Source: Actinomyces ruminicola
Lineage (GTDB): Bacteria; Actinomycetota; Actinomycetes; Actinomycetales; Actinomycetaceae
Length of the DNA stretch: 64,000 nucleotides
Direction: 5' to 3'
Assembly (NCBI RefSeq): GCF_900103885.1
Contig: NZ_FNIM01000008.1
Location: 81,471 to 145,470, forward strand
Shown: in pieces, positions 52,352-62,040 of the stretch
Position numbering within the stretch: the stretch's first letter is position 1
How the letters are laid out: each line of letters opens with the position of its first letter
The notes under the pieces: generated by a model
What the model was told of the DNA's origin: nothing
Databases searched by the model: none
Seen by the model: only the letters and a program-made list of their open reading frames with translations
Program-made: the position numbers and the translations under genes

Positions 52352-53681
52352 GCGTGCTCCTTCTTGTCGGTGTCCTCGACGTTCTGCTCGACGGGAAGGC
52401 CCGCAAGTACGGTGGGGCGGCCGTGCAGGAAAGTTGCCATCACCTGTCCGGGCAGTTCCATGCCGGCGTAGGGGGTGTTGGTGGAGCGGGTCCACTGGGC
52501 GGCGGGATCGACCACGCGGCGCACGTCCGGGTCGACCACCGCCAGGTTGGCGCTCTCCCCGACGGCCAGTGGCCGACCCTGGTCGCTCAGGCGGCCGATG
52601 CGGGCGGGCGCCTCGGACAGGACGCGGGCGACGTCCCGCCAGGTCATGCGGCCGGGCTCGACCATGGTGGCGATGACGATCGGCAGGGCTGTCTCCAGGC
52701 CGGTCATGCCGAAGGCGCCGGCCTGCCACTCGCAGTCCTTGGCCTCGCGCGGGTGGGGGGCGTGGTCGGTGCCGACCACATCGATGGTGCCGTCGGCGAG
52801 CGCCTCCCGCACCGCCTCTACGTCGGCGGCGGTCCGTAGGGGCGGGTTGACCTTGTACAGGGGCGAGTAGGTGCGGGCCCTCTCGTCGGTCAGCAGCAGG
52901 TGGTGGGGGGTGGCCTCGGCGGTGACGTCGATGCCGCGGGCCTTGGCCCAGCGGATGATCTCCACGCTGCCGGCGGTGGACAGGTGGCACACGTGCAGGC
53001 GGGAGCCGACGTGCCCGGCGAGCAGGACGTCGCGGGCGATGATCGACTCCTCGGCGACGGCGGGCCAGCCGGCCAGGCCGAGCTCGGCGGAGACGCGGCC
53101 CTCGTGCATCTGGGAGCCCTCCGTCAGGCGCGGGTCCTGGGAGTGCTGGGCGATGACGCCGTCGAAGGACTTGGCGTACTCCAGGGCGCGGCGCATGAGC
53201 ACCGGGTCGGACACGCAGTGCCCGTCGTCGGAGAACACGCGCACCCGGGCGGCGCTGTGCGCCATGGCGCCCATCTGGGACAGGTGCTCGCCCTTAAGCC
53301 CCTCCGAGACGGCGCCGACCGGGTGGACGTCCACCCAGCCGGCCTCATTGCCCAGGCGCAGCACCTGCTCGACCACGCCGGCGTTGTCCTGCACGGGGGT
53401 GGTGTTGGCCATGGCGAACACGGCGGTGTAGCCGCCGACGGCGGCGGCGCGGGTGCCGGTGTAAACGGTCTCTGCGCTCTCGCCGCCGGGCTGGCGCAGG
53501 TGGGTGTGAATGTCCACGAGCCCGGGCAGCAGCACCAGGCCGGCCAGGTCGTCGTGGCGGGTGACTTCGGCCGGGGCCTGGGCGGCGGCGTCGGGGCCGA
53601 TGGCGGCGATGGTCTCGTCGACGATGAGGACGTCGGTGGCGTCCTCGCCGTAGGGGCGGACCCCGGTGAGCAGGTGGGCGG

Positions 53682-53685
<4 letters not shown>
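52348..53685 (-). CDS. pyrC: dihydroorotase (class I)
   Basis: PyrC cyclises carbamoyl aspartate to dihydroorotate. The 445-residue amidohydrolase has the metal motif [12 protein letters not shown] near residue 57, ATPHHLLL, and VGTDHAPHP with the catalytic Asp. The class I architecture fits the position between pyrB and carA. GTG at 53685 overlaps the pyrB stop (GTGA), with GAAGGGA upstream. Confidence 0.96.
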
Positions 53686-55312
<1,627 letters not shown>

Positions 55313-55327
55313 TGTCGTTCGGGGGCG

Positions 55328-55333
55328 ATGTTA
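55328..55333 (-). promoter_or_regulatory. candidate -10 box of the pyr operon
   Basis: TAACAT on the minus strand would start a leader of about 50-55 bases that begins just before the PyrR-binding element. No good -35 box is seen. Confidence 0.4.
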
Positions 55334-55394
55334 GCGCAGCGCCTCGGCCTGCGCGGCCGGCGTCCACCCGGTGAGCCCCGCACTCCCCCCGCCG

Positions 55395-55431
55395 AGATCG
55401 GTAGAAGTCACGTTCCCAGATCGGTAGAAGT
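55395..55431. repeat. tandem 14-bp direct repeat, 23-bp period
   Basis: AGATCGGTAGAAGT occurs at 55395-55408 and again at 55418-55431. It lies in the non-coding gap upstream of pyrR, between two minus-strand transcription units. Function unknown; it may be a protein-binding site or part of a dispersed element. Confidence 0.7.
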
Positions 55432-55712
55432 GGCGGGCAGGTTGGTCACACACACGAGTTTCCCTCCGATACACGCGTTTTGGCGGTTTACACGGTCAAG
55501 AGCCGTGCAGACCTCCAAGAACACGTGATCATGACGGGAACTCGTGTTCGTGGCGTCGGGCTCGCACCCGTGACCATTCGCGGTCGTGGGCCTGCAAGGC
55601 GGGTTGCTCGCGCTGTGGGGCCTGTCCGAACAATCGGTGAGGTGGATCGGCGTCGCGGCACCTTCCTCACTGCCGGAACTCCTACCCCTGAGCCAGTGCC
55701 GACGGCTCGACC
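55432..55712. other. non-coding gap upstream of the pyr operon and downstream of the SDR gene
   Basis: I find no convincing gene here. The part near 55450-55560 is less GC-rich than the rest and contains several ACACGAG/CTCGTGT words in both orientations (for example at 55453 and 55541), as in decayed or structured non-coding DNA. Open frames crossing it lack coding character. Confidence 0.5.
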
Positions 55713-56603
55713 TCAGCGGAGCACCTCCGCCAGCGTGAGCGGCGTACGCCCGGTGAGTGCACGGACGTCGTCGGTGACGGTGGCGAGGACGCCGGTGGCG
55801 ATGGCTGTGTACGTGGACACCCAGGCCTCCAGTTGCCAGTCGGGCACGTCGTAGCTGCGGCGGGAGGCATACGCCTCCTCCAGGCTCTGGTCGCGGTAGA
55901 CGGTGGGACGCCCGGTGACGGCGGTGATGGTGGCGGCCGCCTCGGCCAGGCTGAAGGCCTCAGGGCCGGTGAGCTCGTAGGTGGCGCCCGCGTGGTGGTC
56001 CCCGCCGGCCGCAGAGGCGGTGAGGATGGCGGCAGCGCTGCGAGCGACGTCGGAGCGGGCGACCGCGCCGACACGCCCGGAGCCGGCAGGCCCGGCGATG
56101 ACGCCGTCGACGGCCAGGTCGGGGATGAAGTCGGCGTAGAAGGAGTCGCGCAGGAAGGTGAAAGCCATGCCGGACCTGCGCAGGTGCTCCTCGGTGGTCC
56201 AGTGGGTGCGGGCCAGGGTGAAGGCGGCGTCGGGGGCTGCGGCGAGGAAGCTGGTGTAGACCACGTGCCGCACCCCGGCGGCGGCAGCTGCGTCGATGAA
56301 GGTCTGGTGCTGCTCGAGGCGGTCGGCACTCTCGGCGGCGGAGACCATGAACAGGAGGTCGGCGCCCTCCAGGGCGCGCACGGCGGCGTCGGCCTGGCCA
56401 TACGGGGCGACGGCGACGTCATCGGCCCAGGTGGGAGCCTTGGCCGGGTTACGCACGAGGAGGCGCTGACGCAGGCCGGCGTCGTGCAGCAGCTCGGCGA
56501 CGCGGCCGCCGACCTTGCCGGTGGCGCCAGTGACGGCGATGGTGAGCGGGCGAGCAGAACTGGAACCAGTGGCGGATGTTGAGACGGGGGCGGGAGCGCT
56601 CAT
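55713..56603 (-). CDS. NmrA/QorB-like NAD(P)-binding SDR family protein
   Basis: A 296-residue atypical short-chain dehydrogenase. The N-terminus has the dinucleotide-binding motif TGATGKVGGRVAELL, then LLVRNPAKA. FLRDSFYADFIPDLA and the C-terminal TYELTGPEAFSLAEAA are typical of the NmrA/QorB-like group (quinone or flavin-type reductases and redox sensors). It lacks the YxxxK pair of classical SDR enzymes, so catalysis is uncertain. The ATG at 56603 has no ribosome site; TAGACA lies six bases upstream, near the leaderless pattern. The SnoaL-like gene precedes it by 60 bp. Confidence 0.82.
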   Translation of the reverse strand: MSAPAPVSTSATGSSSARPLTIAVTGATGKVGGRVAELLHDAGLRQRLLVRNPAKAPTWADDVAVAPYGQADAAVRALEGADLLFMVSAAESADRLEQHQTFIDAAAAAGVRHVVYTSFLAAAPDAAFTLARTHWTTEEHLRRSGMAFTFLRDSFYADFIPDLAVDGVIAGPAGSGRVGAVARSDVARSAAAILTASAAGGDHHAGATYELTGPEAFSLAEAAATITAVTGRPTVYRDQSLEEAYASRRSYDVPDWQLEAWVSTYTAIATGVLATVTDDVRALTGRTPLTLAEVLR

Positions 56604-56663
56604 GGCACCTGTCTACTCCAGTCCCCCAGGGACCGGCGCAAGTAACTCGCCGAGCCGGGTGTA

Positions 56664-57032
56664 TCAGCGCCAGGCCCCGCGCCAGTCGTACAGCGGCGAG
56701 GTGGTCTGGTACTCGCGAAGTTCTACGATCTGTCCGTTTACGGATCGGGCGATAGACGCGCCCTCGAAGGCGCTGCGTCTGCCGTCCCAGGTGCACTCGA
56801 AGGTCCACTGAGCTGCCTCCCTGTCACCGGTGGTGAAGTGATCGGTAACCTCCCACCGGTGCACGGCCCCTCCCGCGGCGAACCACTCCGACGCCCAACG
56901 GCGCACCCAGTTGCGACCCCGGTAAACCGGGCCGTAGCACTCAATGATCACGCAGTCCGATGTGACCGCAGCGGCAATACGATCAACATCGTGCGCCACC
57001 CAGGCGTCGATATAGTCAGTCAGTGCGCTCAT
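56664..57032 (-). CDS. SnoaL-like / NTF2-fold small protein
   Basis: A 122-residue protein with the cone-shaped NTF2-like fold signature: MSALTDYIDAWVAHDVDRIAAA at the start, a central WEVTDHFTTGDREAAQWTFECTWDG, and a C-terminal IVELREYQTTSPLYDW. The family includes polyketide cyclases, isomerases and proteins of unknown function; no substrate can be named. The ATG at 57032 is chosen because a TACAGT box lies exactly six bases upstream; the longer frame to 57095 would run through this promoter into the sorC-like gene. Confidence 0.82.
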   Translation of the reverse strand: MSALTDYIDAWVAHDVDRIAAAVTSDCVIIECYGPVYRGRNWVRRWASEWFAAGGAVHRWEVTDHFTTGDREAAQWTFECTWDGRRSAFEGASIARSVNGQIVELREYQTTSPLYDWRGAWR

Positions 57033-57038
57033 ATGGCC

Positions 57039-57044
57039 ACTGTA
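57039..57044 (-). promoter_or_regulatory. -10 box for leaderless SnoaL-like transcript
   Basis: TACAGT on the minus strand, then GGCCAT and the ATG at 57032. It lies in the 49-bp gap after the sorC-like gene. Confidence 0.6.
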
Positions 57045-57081
57045 TGGGTGGCAAACGGCGGATTGCCTTCGTCCCCGGTGG

Positions 57082-58038
57082 TCAATTCGCCTCAAGCACC
57101 GCGCGGGCGGTGACCTCGTCGGTCACCAGCGCGGAGAGGAAGCCGCCGCGCAGGGCCGCACGGATGGCGGCCACCTTGTCCTCCCCCGCGGCCACGCCCA
57201 CCACGAAGGGGATCTCCTTGAGCCGCTCGGGCTCCATGCACAGGGTGCGCTCGCACAGCGCCGTGGGCACGTGCCGCCCGTTGGCGTCCAGGTGGTGCCC
57301 GCACAGGTGTGCAACCGCGCCTCGCCGGCGGCACTCGCGCACCACCTGCGGCGTCATCCACTTGCGCAGCAACGGGCTGGTGGACTCCCCCACCGCGCCG
57401 ATGCCCGTCAGGGCTACGTCACTGCGGGCGGCCAGCTCCAGCGTCGTGGCGACCTGATCCTCCCTACGCACGGCGCGTGCCAGGCTCAAGGAGTCGAAGA
57501 CCAGCGGCACGGTCAGCGACCGGTATCGCCCTCCGAGCCGCATGGCCAGGTTGCGGCACACGTCGCCGCCGTCGCCGAGGTCGCAGGACTCCCCCGCCGA
57601 GCCGATCATTGCCACCACCGTTGTGGCGGGCCAGGTGCGCTCGGGCATGTGGTGCACGACGGCGGCCACGGCCCGCCCGTTGGACACCGCGATCACCGAC
57701 CGCGGTCCGCAGTGCTCCACCAGCAGTTCGGCCGCGGTCCGGGCGATGTCGGCCGTTACTCCGGGCGGGACCGGGCGGGAGACCTCGGTGACCCGCGCCT
57801 GCTTGAGGCCGAAGGCCGAGGTGAGCTCCTCCTCCAGCGCCATCAGGCGCTCGATCGGGTGGGCGACCCGCACCTGCACGATCCCCACCCGCCGCGCCTC
57901 GGTCAGCTTGCGTGAGACCGTGGAGCGCGAGTAGCCCAGGCGCTCGGCGATCTCCTCCTGACTCAGGTCCCGGTCCCAGTACAGGTGGGCGATGTCCAGC
58001 AGCAGCCGCGCATGCTCTCGATCCAGGTTCGCGCACAT
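57082..58038 (-). CDS. SorC-family sugar-binding transcriptional regulator
   Basis: A 318-residue regulator with an N-terminal helix-turn-helix (DLSQEEIAERLGYSRSTVSRKLTEA, residues 24-48) and a C-terminal sugar-phosphate-binding domain of SorC/DeoR type (VIAVSNGRAVAAV, IGSAGESCDLGDGGDVCRNLA, DVALTGIGAVGE). The effector is probably a phosphorylated intermediate of the divergent sugar-acid cluster. The ATG at 58038 has no ribosome site; TAGGAT lies six bases upstream. The 252-bp gap to the catabolic genes holds a candidate operator at 58127-58140. Confidence 0.9.
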   Translation of the reverse strand: MCANLDREHARLLLDIAHLYWDRDLSQEEIAERLGYSRSTVSRKLTEARRVGIVQVRVAHPIERLMALEEELTSAFGLKQARVTEVSRPVPPGVTADIARTAAELLVEHCGPRSVIAVSNGRAVAAVVHHMPERTWPATTVVAMIGSAGESCDLGDGGDVCRNLAMRLGGRYRSLTVPLVFDSLSLARAVRREDQVATTLELAARSDVALTGIGAVGESTSPLLRKWMTPQVVRECRRRGAVAHLCGHHLDANGRHVPTALCERTLCMEPERLKEIPFVVGVAAGEDKVAAIRAALRGGFLSALVTDEVTARAVLEAN

Positions 58039-58044
58039 ATTTGC

Positions 58045-58050
58045 ATCCTA
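58045..58050 (-). promoter_or_regulatory. -10 box for leaderless sorC-like transcript
   Basis: TAGGAT on the minus strand, then GCAAAT and the ATG at 58038, an exact TANNNT-N6-start match. Confidence 0.6.
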
Positions 58051-58126
58051 CGCTCGACGCGCGAGAGTTTCCTGTGAATTGACCTAGACAAGTCGATTGT
58101 GAGCACCGTCTACTCTGGGGTAAGTG

Positions 58127-58140
58127 TGCACGAACGTGCA
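58127..58140. promoter_or_regulatory. inverted repeat, candidate SorC-type operator
   Basis: TGCACG, two bases (AA) and CGTGCA. It lies just after a possible plus-strand promoter (TTGTGA, 17 bases, GTAAGT) and upstream of the catabolic operon. About 150 bp of leader separate it from the first gene. Confidence 0.45.
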
Positions 58141-58290
58141 GTACGCCCCCTTGGGGACGACGTCGTCACTCCCTAGCGTGAAACTGCCGCGGCGGTGCGG
58201 GCCGGTGACGGATACCGGTTTCAGCCGGCTCCCACCGGCCCAGATGCCGCCCGGTGTGCATATCGCTCATCCGTTCGAAGGAGAACCCCC

Positions 58291-59283
58291 ATGGCAATCG
58301 TCCGCACCATCCACGGCGACGTCGACCCGGCCACCCTCGGCGTCGTCAACGCCCACGACCACCTCATCCGCGTCGGCGCGGGCGAGGTCTACATCGACCC
58401 CGACCACCTCCTGGACGACGAGGACAAGGCGGTCGAGGAGGCCGGCTACTTCGTCGAGGCCTCCAAGCGCTTCGCCCCCAGTGCCACCGTCGTGGACATG
58501 TGCCCGGCCTCCTCCGGCCGGGGGGTGCTCAAGCTCAAGCGGGTGGTGGACCGGGTCCCCGACCTGCAGGTGATCCAGGCCACCGGCTTCCACCAGCAGA
58601 AGGTCTACCTCGAGTGGCGCCAGTCCTGGGTCAACCAGTACACGGTCAACGAGATCGCCGACCTGCTGATCGCCGACATCGTCGAGGGCGTGGACGCGGG
58701 CGACTACATGGGCCCGCTGGTCAAGCGCACCGACGTGCGCGCCGGCGTCATCAAGTGGGCCACCGCCTACGGCAAGATCACCGACTGGGAGGTCAAGACC
58801 GGCAAGGCCGTCGCCATCGCCTCCAAGGAGACCGGCGCCCCCGTCAACACCCACGTCACCGCCGGCACCTGCGGCCCCGAGCAGGCCCGCTTCCTGATCG
58901 AGCAGGGCGTCGCCCCGGAGAAGATCGCCATCGGCCACATCCAGCGCAACTGGGACCCGTGGATCCAGGAGCAGATCACCAAGCTGGGGGCCTACGTGGA
59001 GCTGGACGGCACCAACCGCATCAAGTACGTGCCGGACAACGCCCGGGTGAACCTCATCAAGGTGCTCGGCGAGAAGGGCTACGGCAAGCAGATCCTGCTC
59101 GGCACCGACTCCGGCAAGGCCTCCTACCAGAAGGCCTACGGCTCGGTCTCCGGCGTCGACTACGACCCGGCCGTCTTCTGCCCGCGCCTGATCGACGACG
59201 AGGGCTTCGACCCCGACTACGTTCAGGACCTGCTGGTGAACAACGCCGCCACGTTCTTCGCCTTCGAGCCCCTGGCCGGCTGA
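58291..59283 (+). CDS. phosphotriesterase-family metal-dependent hydrolase, probable sugar-phosphate lactonase
   Basis: A 330-residue amidohydrolase-superfamily TIM barrel of the PTE-like branch. Metal ligands can be matched: His22 and His24 in NAHDHLI, probable carbamylated Lys155 in AGVIKWAT, His188 in VNTHVTAG, His216 in IGHIQRN and Asp273 in LLGTDSGK. Some members of this branch hydrolyse phosphorylated aldono-lactones. Its place beside UlaD/UlaE-like genes suggests lactone opening before decarboxylation, the job UlaG (a different fold) does in E. coli. GAAGGAG precedes the ATG. It is the first gene of the SorC-controlled operon; the exact substrate is inferred only. Confidence 0.85.
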   Translation: MAIVRTIHGDVDPATLGVVNAHDHLIRVGAGEVYIDPDHLLDDEDKAVEEAGYFVEASKRFAPSATVVDMCPASSGRGVLKLKRVVDRVPDLQVIQATGFHQQKVYLEWRQSWVNQYTVNEIADLLIADIVEGVDAGDYMGPLVKRTDVRAGVIKWATAYGKITDWEVKTGKAVAIASKETGAPVNTHVTAGTCGPEQARFLIEQGVAPEKIAIGHIQRNWDPWIQEQITKLGAYVELDGTNRIKYVPDNARVNLIKVLGEKGYGKQILLGTDSGKASYQKAYGSVSGVDYDPAVFCPRLIDDEGFDPDYVQDLLVNNAATFFAFEPLAG

Positions 59284-59298
59284 GCGGGGCGAGTCGAG

Positions 59299-59967
59299 AT
59301 GAGCGAACCCCGCAACGCCCCCAGGCTCCAGATCGCCCTGGATACCCTGGACCAGCCCAGTGCGCTCGGTCCCCTGCAGCAGGCGGCGCCCTACGTCGAC
59401 ATCATCGAGTGCGGCACCATCCTGATCCTGTGCGAGGGCTACCACGCGGTGCGCAACATCCGCGCCCTGTTCCCCGACAAGCAGATCCTCGCCGACGTGC
59501 GCATCGCGGAGGCCGGCGCCAAGATCGCCCGCCTGGCCTTCGAGGCCGGCGCGGACCTGGTCTCCTGCGTGGCCGGCGCCTCCATGACCACAATCGAGCA
59601 GGTCTGCAAGGTCGCCGCCGAGTTCGACGGCGAGGTGCAGGTGGAGCTGGCCGACGAGTGGTACGACCCCGAGCGGGCCCGCGCCTGGCGCGCCGCCGGC
59701 GTGCAGCACGTCATCGTCAAGCGCTCCCGTGACCGCGAGGCCGCCGGGGACCTGTCCTGGAAGGCTCAGGACATGGACCGGGTGGACGAGCTGGCGGGCA
59801 TGGGCTTCACCGTCACCGTCACCGGCGGCATCGGTGTCAAGGACCTGCCGGCCTTCGCGGGCCGGAAGGTGGGCATCGTGATCGCCGGACGCTCGATCGT
59901 CGCCGCCGACGACCCGGCCGCCGCCGCATCCTCAATGCGGGATGCGATTGACGAGGTGTGGTCATGA
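59299..59967 (+). CDS. OMP-decarboxylase-suprafamily protein, UlaD/SgbH-like with altered catalytic residues
   Basis: A 222-residue TIM barrel clearly related to 3-keto-L-gulonate-6-phosphate decarboxylase: LQIALDT, VDIIECGTIL, FTVTVTGGIGVKDLP and VIAGRSI match UlaD. The catalytic motif, DxKxxD in the family, reads Asp66-Val-Arg68-Ile-Ala-Glu71, so Lys becomes Arg and the second Asp becomes Glu. The histidine of the UlaD HRSRD segment is Lys141 here (KRSRD), while Arg144 is kept. The fold and phosphate site look intact. It may use a different sugar acid or perform another reaction, such as an aldol or isomerase step. The stop overlaps the next gene (ATGA). Confidence 0.85.
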   Translation: MSEPRNAPRLQIALDTLDQPSALGPLQQAAPYVDIIECGTILILCEGYHAVRNIRALFPDKQILADVRIAEAGAKIARLAFEAGADLVSCVAGASMTTIEQVCKVAAEFDGEVQVELADEWYDPERARAWRAAGVQHVIVKRSRDREAAGDLSWKAQDMDRVDELAGMGFTVTVTGGIGVKDLPAFAGRKVGIVIAGRSIVAADDPAAAASSMRDAIDEVWS

Positions 59968-60848
59968 GCGTGACCTCCCTCGACGACGGGATCCGCCTGG
60001 GCATCTACGAGAAGGCCCTGGTCGGCAACCCACTGGCCACCCCCGACGACTGGGCGAGCTTCCTCGCCCAGGTGCCACAGTCCGGCTACTCCTTCCTGGA
60101 CCTGTCCGTGGACGAGTCCCCGCAGCGCGAGGCCCGCCTTCAATGGGGGCCGCGCCAGTGCCGCATGGTGCGCGAGGCCGCCGAGTCGGTCGGCACCAGC
60201 ATCGGCGGGGTGTGCCTGTCGGTGCACCGGCGCATCGGTCCGGGCTCGGCGGATCCCGAGGTGCGGCGGCGGGCCCGCGAGGTCATGGCCCGCGGCCTGG
60301 AGCTGTGCCACGAGCTCGGCGCCCCGGTGATACAGGTGGCGGGCTACTACGCCTACTACGAGGACCCGCACCCGGACGCGGAGCGCTGGTACGGCGAGCT
60401 CCTGGCGGACGCCGTCCCGCTGGCCTCCCGCCTGGGGGTGGTGATGGGCATCGAGAACGTCGACGGCACCGACGTCACCTCCATTCGCAAGGCCATGGAG
60501 TTCGTCGACGCCGTCGGCTCCCCCTACCTGCAGGTCTACCCCGACCTCGGCAACATCGCCGAGCAGGGGCTCGATCCGGCGGTCGAGCTGGAGGCCGGCC
60601 GCGGGCACATGGTGGCGATGCACGCCAAGGACGTGCGCCGCGGCGAGCCGAGGCGGGTGGAGATGGGCACCGGCATCGTCGACTGGGACCTGTCCTTTCA
60701 GCTGCTGGCCGCTCAGCACTGGACCGGCAGACTCATGATCGAGATGTGGAATGACGACGCCCCCGACTCCGTGGCGCGCTGCATCGCCGCCCGCCAATTC
60801 ATTGAGGCGAAGGCCGCCGGCGCCGGCATCGCCATCCAGCATCCTTGA
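59964..60848 (+). CDS. L-ribulose/L-xylulose-5-phosphate 3-epimerase (UlaE/SgbU-like)
   Basis: A 294-residue xylose-isomerase-like TIM barrel. It tracks E. coli UlaE: LGIYEKAL at the start, LDLSVDES, VCLSVHRR, VIQVAGYYAYYE, the metal ligands in MGIENVD (Glu), VYPDLGN (Asp), VAMHAKD (His) and LMIEMWND (Glu). It should epimerise a ketopentose 5-phosphate at C3. The ATG at 59964 overlaps the stop of the UlaD-like gene by four bases. The two products probably act in sequence. A 154-bp gap follows, with no gene or clear signal. Confidence 0.9.
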   Translation: MSVTSLDDGIRLGIYEKALVGNPLATPDDWASFLAQVPQSGYSFLDLSVDESPQREARLQWGPRQCRMVREAAESVGTSIGGVCLSVHRRIGPGSADPEVRRRAREVMARGLELCHELGAPVIQVAGYYAYYEDPHPDAERWYGELLADAVPLASRLGVVMGIENVDGTDVTSIRKAMEFVDAVGSPYLQVYPDLGNIAEQGLDPAVELEAGRGHMVAMHAKDVRRGEPRRVEMGTGIVDWDLSFQLLAAQHWTGRLMIEMWNDDAPDSVARCIAARQFIEAKAAGAGIAIQHP

Positions 60849-61002
60849 AGAAGCGCCCTGTCGCGCCTCTCGCCTCGAGAGCCGCACCACGCGGCAACCG
60901 CCGCTCCCTGACCAACTTCGAGAACACCTGCGACTGCAGCCAGAAAGGCAGCCGTAACGCCGCGCACGCGGCCATACACAGCCAACCAGAAGGATCCGAA
61001 CA

Positions 61003-61950
61003 ATGACGTACGACCTGACCACCATTGGTGAGGGGCAGATCCGCCTCACCTGCGAACGCGGAGAGCGGCTTGCCACGGCCCGCTCCCTGCGCATGACCGC
61101 CGCCGGCTCCGAGGCCAATGTCGCCGGCCTGCTCAGCCAGCTGGGCCGCTCCACCGCCTGGGCCTCCAAACTGCCCAAGGGCGAGCTGGCCGACCGCATC
61201 GCGCTGGAGTACTCCGCCGTCGGCGTGGACATTCGCCACACGGTGATGACGGAGGAGGGCCGGGTGGCCCTGTACTTCCTGGAGCCGGGCGAGTTCCCGC
61301 TGCCGGGCAAGGTCACCTACGACCGCCTGCACACGCCCTTCCGCACCATCACGCCGGAGGAGTTCGACTGGGACGCCCTGCTGGACACCCGCGTCGTGTT
61401 CCTGACCGGCATCACCGCCGCCCTTACCCAGGAGACCGCCCGGGTGGTGCGCTACTTTGCCGACGCCGCCGTCGAGCGGGGCGTGGACGTGGCCCTGGAC
61501 GTCAACTTCCGCTCCCTGCTGTGGAGCGGCGAGCAGGCCCGTAAGACCCTGGAGCCGATCGCCCGCAAGTCCTCGATCCTGTTCTGCTCGCGCACCGACG
61601 CCCGGGTCGTCTTCGGCATCGACAAGCCGGGGGTCGCGGCCTGCCGCGCCCTGCGGGAGGAGATGGGCGTGCCCACGGTGGTCTCCACGGACGGCCGCGC
61701 CGGCACCTACCTGTCGACGCCCGAGAAGGACCGGGCCTTCGAGATCCACTCCGTGCCGGTGATCGACCGGCCGGGCGCGGGCGACTCCTTCGTGGCCGGC
61801 ACCCTGCACGGCTGGCTCGACGACGACGTCGAGAAGGGCATCGAGATGGGCACGAAGGTCGCCCAGATCGCGCTGACGCACCACGGGGACCTGACTCACG
61901 TGCGCGCCGGCGAGCTGCAGGTTCTCCAGGGCTCGGACATCGTCCGCTGA
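61003..61950 (+). CDS. PfkB-family carbohydrate kinase (KdgK-like)
   Basis: A 315-residue ribokinase-fold kinase. The N-terminus TTIGEGQIRL and AAGSEANVAGLLSQLGR are the first signature. The C-terminal signature is DRPGAGDSFVAGTL with the catalytic Asp; Arg replaces the usual Thr after the first Asp. VALDVNFRSLLW and the CSRTDARVVFG segment resemble 2-keto-3-deoxygluconate and related sugar-acid kinases. It likely phosphorylates the imported substrate before the lactonase and decarboxylase steps. AAGGA precedes the ATG. Confidence 0.88.
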   Translation: MTYDLTTIGEGQIRLTCERGERLATARSLRMTAAGSEANVAGLLSQLGRSTAWASKLPKGELADRIALEYSAVGVDIRHTVMTEEGRVALYFLEPGEFPLPGKVTYDRLHTPFRTITPEEFDWDALLDTRVVFLTGITAALTQETARVVRYFADAAVERGVDVALDVNFRSLLWSGEQARKTLEPIARKSSILFCSRTDARVVFGIDKPGVAACRALREEMGVPTVVSTDGRAGTYLSTPEKDRAFEIHSVPVIDRPGAGDSFVAGTLHGWLDDDVEKGIEMGTKVAQIALTHHGDLTHVRAGELQVLQGSDIVR

Positions 61951-62025
61951 CACGGGCGGCCCGGCGTCTGGGCGCTTGTCATCGCTCGGCGCCGGGCCCG
62001 GCATCCACACACTTCTTCCATCAAG

Positions 62026-62038
62026 CTGATCGGATCAG
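62026..62038. promoter_or_regulatory. short palindrome abutting the transporter start
   Basis: CTGATC, G and GATCAG end two bases before the ATG at 62041, where the ribosome site should be; no AGGAGG-like sequence is present. It could be an operator or a small RNA hairpin affecting translation of the transporter. Confidence 0.35.
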
Positions 62039-62040
62039 AT

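Noticed and set aside
55480..55854. Plus-strand open frame in the gap upstream of pyrR
   Set aside because: No ribosome site, no recognisable domain, and its second half is antisense to the SDR gene.
58267..59709. Minus-strand open frame of 480 codons across the lactonase and UlaD-like genes
   Set aside because: Both plus-strand genes have clear family motifs and ribosome sites; the reverse frame has none.
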